A stretch of 15,261 bases of DNA from Elusimicrobia bacterium RIFCSPLOWO2_01_FULL_59_12 (GTDB taxonomy: Bacteria > Elusimicrobiota > Elusimicrobia > 2-01-FULL-59-12): NCBI GenBank assembly GCA_001800075.1, contig MGUR01000053.1, positions 70,659 through 85,919 of the forward strand, in the 5' to 3' direction. Each line of letters starts with the position of its first letter. The stretch's first letter is position 1. The notes under the pieces were generated by a model. The model worked only from the letters and a program-made list of their open reading frames with translations, was not told the origin of the DNA and did no database searches. Shown piece by piece: positions 5,630 through 12,400 of this stretch. Both the position numbers and the translations under genes were made by a program.

Positions 5630-5987
5630 AGCGTCGTGGAATTGCCGGAGGGATGTCGCCGATTTCGATAAGCCGCTCTCCGGACTTAAGCCATTGGATG
5701 GTCTGCTCAAAGGTCGCTTGAAGAATCTCCCGCAGTCGAGTGTTGGACGTATTGCCGCAAGTCAGCCAGATAAGTTGGGGGGGTGGTCCGTGGCGGTCGA
5801 GCAGAACGAGAAAATCGCTGTCTTTGGTCATAACGGCTGCGTTGGATTTACGGGCGGCGAAGAAAATATCTTGATCTTTCGCGTTCCCTAGTCCGAGGTC
5901 TCGGACCGGCCGCGCTTCGAGATTGAAGTGGTCGGTGATCCAGAAGGCCAGGTCAGGCGAGATGTGTGCGTCAACCCAGAGGATCAA
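5628..5987 (-). CDS. DUF5615 PIN-like putative toxin
   Basis: A 119-residue protein from TTG 5987, whose start overlaps the DUF433 stop (TTGA). This start puts the family's first strand at the N-terminus (MILWVDAHISPDLAFW). An ATG at 6035 is in frame but lies inside the DUF433 gene and would add 16 unrelated residues. Conserved features of the DUF5615/Mut7-C-like PIN family are visible: Asp6 after the first strand, RDLGLGNAKDQDIF (29-42) with two aspartates, TKDSDF (54-59) with the catalytic-type Asp56/Asp58, and GPPPQLIWLTCGNTSN. Such proteins are predicted PIN-fold nucleases, normally paired with a DUF433 antitoxin, as here. The length is typical and no key residue is missing. Confidence 0.87.
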   Translation of the reverse strand: MILWVDAHISPDLAFWITDHFNLEARPVRDLGLGNAKDQDIFFAARKSNAAVMTKDSDFLVLLDRHGPPPQLIWLTCGNTSNTRLREILQATFEQTIQWLKSGERLIEIGDIPPAIPRR

Positions 5988-6208
5988 GCGGCAAGCATCG
6001 GATGGTCGATGCGTTTGCTGGCGAAATGCAGGCAAGCCCGGACGTCATCCATTTTCAAGTCGGGAAGTTCCTTCAGGACTTGTTCGGGTGTGAGACCGTT
6101 GGCGAGAAGATCCAGCACGTCAGTGACGCGGATGCGCATGCCGCGGATACAAGGCCTCCCGCCGCATTGCTCTGGATCGATCGTGATGTTTTGAGCAAGG
6201 TTTGTCAT
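5984..6208 (-). CDS. DUF433 putative antitoxin
   Basis: A 74-residue protein from ATG 6208. The core CGGRPCIRGMRIRVTDVL (15-32), followed by LLANGLTPEQVLKELPDL and a final helix, is the diagnostic DUF433 signature (GGkPvIrGtRI...). The fold is a winged/helix-turn-helix type, and the family is the usual partner of DUF5615 PIN-like proteins, probably acting as antitoxin and self-repressor. An ATG at 6223 is also in frame, but it lies within the TATAAT of the likely promoter. ATG 6208 is therefore preferred and would give an almost leaderless mRNA. The stop overlaps the toxin start. Confidence 0.9.
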   Translation of the reverse strand: MTNLAQNITIDPEQCGGRPCIRGMRIRVTDVLDLLANGLTPEQVLKELPDLKMDDVRACLHFASKRIDHPMLAA

Positions 6209-6221
6209 AAGCTTTAGCAGC

Positions 6222-6230
6222 ATTATAGCA
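6222..6230 (-). promoter_or_regulatory. Extended -10 promoter of the DUF433/DUF5615 pair
   Basis: Minus strand TGCTATAAT (6230-6222): a perfect TATAAT with the TG of an extended -10 element. No good -35 is visible, which is usual for extended -10 promoters. Initiation would fall about 7 bases downstream, near 6215, leaving only a few bases before ATG 6208. Confidence 0.6.
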
Positions 6231-6420
6231 GACCCTATGTCCTCCAGAACGATTGATTAAATCATGTTGTTTTCTCGGATCGAAAGTGAGGCCCATAAAA
6301 TTTGTAGGCCAGCTGGGTCGAGTTTTTTAGCCCTTTGCTCCATTTATTCATTTTCTATGTTGGCGTATCCTTATAGCGTAGGAAGATAGTGATAGACATA
6401 GAAGATCGTCGCGGAATTTA
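6231..6420. other. Intergenic region upstream of the giant gene
   Basis: AT-richer than its surroundings. For the plus strand I see only weak -10 candidates (TAAAAT at 6296-6301; TATGTT at 6356-6361) without convincing -35 partners. There is no TTAACAC-N4-GTAA box here, so the giant gene does not appear to belong to the Tad regulon by that criterion. There is no clear Shine-Dalgarno ahead of ATG 6421. An in-frame TAG at 6379 limits any upstream start. Confidence 0.5.
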
Positions 6421-9400
6421 ATGCAAAAAACCTCGACCACCTGCCATCCTCCATCCTCCCTGTCCATGCGCTCTCTCGCGCTGCTTCTTGTTGTCTCGAT
6501 GATTCTCACCATGCCCGGCATGACCGCCTGGGCGGTCGATCCCCAATCCTTCAACAACCCCAATCCGCAGTCGGGATACGTCGTCCAACCGGACGGAAAA
6601 AGCCCGGATCAATCCCATAAGCCCCTGGTGGGCCGTCAAGGCGGATCGCGCTCCGCGATGGAGAAGGCGGGCGACTACTACCAGACCATCAACGCGCTGA
6701 TCAATGTGGCCGCCGATCTGCTCAACGTGACCCGGAAGCGGCTCGTTCAGGACGGCCCCGCGGGCCTGCACGCCATCGCGGCCAAGGCGGCGCACGACGT
6801 GTATGGCCCCGATCCCACAACCGCGCCCGACAGTATGGAAGTGGACTCGCTCTCTCAGCAGGCCGTCCGCCACACGATCAAGAGCTTGAACGGGGATTAT
6901 GCGGAGGCCGCATCGAAAGGCGTCGCCGAATCGGTCAACGGACTGCTGCCGTCCAGGCAATTCGCCGGCTACATGCCCTCGATCGACTTTCTTGGGGCCA
7001 ACGGGGGCGGCGCGGATGGGACCCTGCGTCTCCAGCAGCCGCCCATGGGATTGGATGCAAACCTCAAGAATTTGAAGAAATTGCGGGAAGGCGATGACGA
7101 GAATACAAATTCGATCAACAAGGAGTTTCAGAGATTGGTGGATTTGTATAAAGAAGCCCACATCCGGATTGAGGCGGATCGGATGGAAGCGGTAGAGCAA
7201 CTGGATGCAGTCCGCGACCGTATTCAAAAACTGACCAAAATGAACAGCGCCAATCAGCTGGAGATTCGCCGCCTGGAGCAGGAGATTAGGAGCGCGGAAT
7301 CCACTTCGGGCGTGCCCGGTCTCGACGCGATCGTTGATTTTGTTCAGATTCAGGCCTGGGAAAGAAAGATCACCCTGCTCCAGCATGAGATCGATAGGAA
7401 TCTCAAGGTGATAAACACGGACGCCGATGACGACGGCGCCGCCGATGGCGGGTTGAACAAGCAGGCTGCCGATTGGGAAGGCAAGATTCAAACGTTCACA
7501 AGACAGATGGGGAGGATTCAGCGGCAATTGAAGGACTGGTCCGACAGCGGACGGGCCGCCGATTTCCTGCATGCCCCCTTGCTGGGGGGAGACGGCAAGT
7601 TCGAATACGGAAAGCATTCCGACAAAGCCACGCTTCACGAACGCGCGAAACAGCTCCATGAGCAGAACAAGCATAAGGTCAGCCACCAGGGATTAGGCCT
7701 CCACGCCAGCAATTTCTATGCCAAAGTGGGAACTGGGGTGGGAGCTATTGGTGCCGTCGGCGTCCTCTACCTCGCTGGCGGCATTGGCCTTTTGCCTCTC
7801 TTGGGTGCGGCCGCTGTGGCGGGACTCGTAGTGGGTCTAGGCATGTATGTTGACAGCTGGATGGCAGGGAAGCCCTTGACGTCCAAGGAGATTAATCAAG
7901 CACTCGCGGACATTTCCGACCCGCGCGCCCGCAGGATGGAAGCCTACCTCAGAGATATCGCCAACAAGCCCGTTGACCGGCAGTTCCTGCTGGACAGCCT
8001 CGAGGACGGCGTCACGGATGCGTTCGTCGGCGCGTTGGATTCGGCGCGAAATTTGACCGCCACGGGCGAGGCGCATATCCGGGAAGTCATGGCTATCCTG
8101 GTGAAATTGGATGCCAATCCGAAAGACACCGGCGCGCGAAATGCGCTTTTGCGCGCGGCGGCGCTCTGGGAAGGGAAGGGATTCGTCGATGAGTACGGCG
8201 CCTTGAATTCCCATGACTTGGGGGCCGTGCTGGCGCAGGCGCAAGTGAAGCGGGCGGATGACTATTTCCGCGGTATCGCAAACAAAGACGACCCGGACTA
8301 CTTTATGAATAAGCTGCAAAATTCCGGACAGCAAGCCCAGATCGCAATGGAAGGGATTTCCAAAGACTATGGGGATGGCTTTCTGAAGAAGGACGAGAAC
8401 GGCCGGTATGACCACGACGATGTCATCCGCACCATCCGCGGCCTGGCCGCGGATGGAAACACGGATGCCCTGACGCTGGCGCGCAAATACCAGGTGCCGG
8501 TCATCGACTCGACGACCGGTCGATTGTTGGGCGCCGATAAGCTGGAGCAATTCCTGAAGGGACCCCGATCGGAGCTCTACACGCAGACCTATGACAACTA
8601 TGCCCGCGGGTGGCAGACGACGTTTGGGAGCGCCGGAAGCCGGGTCCCGTGGATCGCGGCGAAGCAAGGCTGGGACCGTGCGATGGACACCTTCGGGTCC
8701 TCCGGGCCGCTGACATGGGTGGGAGAAGGCGCCTGGGGCGGATTACAGGGCGCCGTGGGATCGATGTTTGAACCCGTCACCGCCCCTGTCACCTATGCGA
8801 CAGGTCTTGGGCTGAGAGCCCTGGGGAATTATATGGGGCACGACACGGAATGGGGCGCCTGGTTCACCGAGGTCGGCGCGTCGCAGCTTGGCAATCACCT
8901 GTATAACCAGGCGCTGAGGCACACCACGGCCGTCGGTTATGTCAAGGACGCGTTCGGTCTTAATTTCGACGCGCTGGGCAATGCGACCGATGACTCGATG
9001 TTTATCCCGGACTATCGCACCGGAAAATTCAATACCCCCAATACCAATCTGAATGATGCGCTGAGTTGGCAGCGGGACCATTTCATGGCCACCAATCGCC
9101 AGTACCTGGCCGACGGGGGAGATGTTCTGGGTTCTTTAAATCTAAAAACCGGGATGAGCGCCCTGTCCGCCAAGGGCTGGTATGAAGGCAATTATGGCAC
9201 CGTGGCCGCGGCCACGGGCATTTACGGCGCGGAAGTGGCGCTCGACATGGCGGCTTTCGGCGGATTGAACAGAGGGATTATGGCGGCCACAGCCGGTAGG
9301 CCGGTGGTCGGCGCGGCCCTGCGCGGCGCCCTGATACATGCGCCGGGCATGCAGTTCAGCATCAGCGTCGCGGAGGGCTTGGGACGCGGCATGGATGCGA

Positions 9401-12400
9401 TGTCCGCGTATTCGCGCGGGGACATGCTCGGCGCGGCGCACAATTTTGGCAGTTTCGCCACCAATGTGGTCGGCACCATGGTGGGCGCGGGGTCCTACGC
9501 GGGCCTGCATAGAGGTATGAGTAAAGTCGGAGAGCTGCGAAGCTCCGCGTCTGCCGGTCAGCCCGTGGGCCTGTGGTCGCAAGCCCGCGCGTTTGCCGGC
9601 CAATCGTTAAAGGGCGGCGCCCTTGAAGCCGGCAAGATGCTCACCCAAGGCGCCATGACCATGTTGGGCGGAGGCCTGCTGCCGGGATTGGGTGAGATCG
9701 CTGGGACCTTTGGAGGCCATGTCGGCACCAACCGCATCGCGGCGTCCTACCGGACGTCGGCCCAATCGGATATCGCCGACCAGGTGCTGAGCGGCGCCAA
9801 AGAAATCAAAGTCAAACCCCCGTCGCTTCTGCAGGAGATGGCGGGAGCGCAGGTCCTTGCCGGCCAGGACATCAGCGCCGTCGCCGCCCAGGCGCGCGCC
9901 GCCATCGAGATCACCGGCCGCGCCCAGAGAGCCTTGACGGACCCGATGGTCCAGAAGCCCACGCCGGACATGATTAAGACCGCGGCCGACTTTTTGAACA
10001 AACACGGCCGGATCGAGCCCGACGGTTCGGTCCGGTTCGGGGCCAGTGAGATGGCGAACGTGACCGGGGATAACCCGGTGGTCCAAAAAGCGTTGGACTT
10101 ATTGCGGGATTCCTCGCGCGCCAATCCGGCGCCTGCCGTTTCTGCTGGCTCATCTGCAGCGCCGCGACCTCAGCCTGTGGAGGCTCAAGCTCCTGCAGCG
10201 GGATCGCGAAATTCGCGTCCCAACGTGCCGGCCGCCGCGCAAGCCTCGAGCGCCGCCGGAAGCTCTCGAACTAATCCACAAACTGCAGTCCCGAGCGCAA
10301 TTGATACTGCCCCTGCGCCGCGGCCCTCCGGTAACAGGAGCGGGGCAGGGGGACGAGGCCGGGCGCCGGCGCCTGGAGAATACTCCAGCCTGGGCGACCG
10401 CGAGACCGCCTTAAAAACGCACTATGCGCGCGCACGGGCGCCGCAAGAGCGCCGGTCAGCCGCCAATGCCCTTGCGGAGCACTATCGGCAAGCCCGTTTG
10501 AATGCGGTTGCGGGGGGCGATACGGCCGCCGTCCGGCAAGCCAATAAAGGTATTCAGGAGACGGAGCTGGAAACCACGCGAAGCCGGATCGGGGTATTTG
10601 AAACCAGGGCCCAAAGGACCTCGCTCAGCGGTTCGCAGGAAAGGGCCCTGGCGGGACTGCGTTTGAGAGAGGCGCAAAGCGCGCGCGCCCTGGCGGAACT
10701 CGAACTGTCCGGTCAGCGCGGGGGTTCTGCATTGCGAGGCGCGCGGGCAGGTCTTTACGACGCCATGGCGCTCGAAGCGGAAGCCTTAGCGCGGATCAAT
10801 GACTTATCCGCTGCCAAACAGGCCAAGGACGCGATCGTTCCAATCGCCGAGCCCAAGTCCGTTACCGAGTTAAAGCAAGCCGACCTCCTGCGTGCCCAGG
10901 CGGAGCTCTTCCGCGCCCAGGCGAAACAAGCGCGAGAGGCGGGCTTGCTGTCGCAACGATTGGGCCTCAGGGGTCGAGAGGTACGGGCGGCGGAAGCTGG
11001 ACTCAAGACGGTGCAACGCTCTATCTTGGGCCTGGACTTTACAGGTCGGGTGGAAAGGGCAGACTCGGAGATCCGCATCGCGGAATCATTTTCAGAGGCA
11101 GCCCGGAACGTTGACCAGCAAGTTTTAAATTTACGAAACACACATCGAGATGGGAAATTTACAGAAGCAGATAAAGCAGAGCTCTCAATCCTAGAGAAAC
11201 AGGCCAGAAACATTATCGCCGGGAAACCCATTTTATCTTCTGAGGGAATCGCCGAAGCTGTCAGAACCGCCCGAGAAGCAGCGGGGCAAACTCCAATTCC
11301 AGACCTATCAGCTGCTATTGCTGTAGCGACGCGGTTGGTTGATAGCGCCTTGCAAGTCAGTGCCGCGCGTGTGCGATTGGCCCAGTCATTGCGTCAGGTG
11401 TTGGGCAGAGAAAATGCCTTCAATCAGGCCACCCATCCGGTTTCGCGGTTTGCCAACAGAGTGAGATTGAGGCTAGCTCAAAGAGGCGTTAATTCCGCGC
11501 GAAATCATCTTGCGAGAGTTGAGATTAGGCAGGCTGACACCGTGCTAGGTGGTAAACAGGCGAAACTAAACGGATTGCAGCAAGCTATCAAGACTTCCAC
11601 GGATGGCCATGTGACCTTCGAGGGCCGCAGATTATCGTCAGCGGAAGCAGCGCAGTTGAAACGCGCCATGGAATTGGAGATCCAATTGCAACAAGAGGCC
11701 GCCGGCCAAAAGTCATGGCGGGATCAAATCCCTGATAGCGCGATCAATAAGTGGCGCAATGCGGAATCGGTAGCCAATGCTTTGGCTACGTTTGAGGCGA
11801 AAAGGGATCAGCTGGCAGCAGCTGCCAAAGCGGAAACCAACGAAACAACGGCGCGGGCGCTGGAATTGCACCGCGATCTGATGGACGCTGAGGCCAAAAT
11901 CATACAAGCCCGGGAATTTGAACAAAATCTAACAGAATCAGAACGAGCCAATCGAATCCAGCAGCTCGAAGAAAATGCACAAGCCAGGATGAGAGAATTT
12001 AAACAATTTGTGCAGGCCAAGTATGAGAGCAGATATTGGAAACAACTAGGTTCCGAAAAACCCATCACCGATGCGGATCCAACGCGGCAGGCTCGAATGG
12101 CTAAATTACAAGATGAAACTGCACGCGAAGCACTTTTGAACGAGCTTTTTGGCCGCAGAACATTGACGGAAACAGAAGCCTTAATATTCACCGAACTTCT
12201 GGCGCGTGATGTATTGAAATACGGCGAGGGCATGGATGTCGATGTTATGCGAATGATAATCCACAACCTCAATGGTGACATCATTGAGCTCGCCATGGGT
12301 GGCGGAAAGTCGACGGCGTTGAGCGCTGTGTTTGGGATCAGATCTTTGATGGGACGGACTGTCCAAGGGCATCTCATTGTTGCCGATAGTAAGGAAATCA

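Noticed and set aside
6418..7686. 422-codon open frame on the minus strand opposite the giant gene
   Set aside because: It is antisense to a clearly coding frame with signal peptide and continuous downstream domains. Its translation is low in recognisable motifs, and long antisense frames are common in G+C-rich genes.
7837..8667. 276-codon minus-strand frame opposite the giant gene
   Set aside because: Shadow of the plus-strand coding frame; no motif, ribosome site or promoter supports it.
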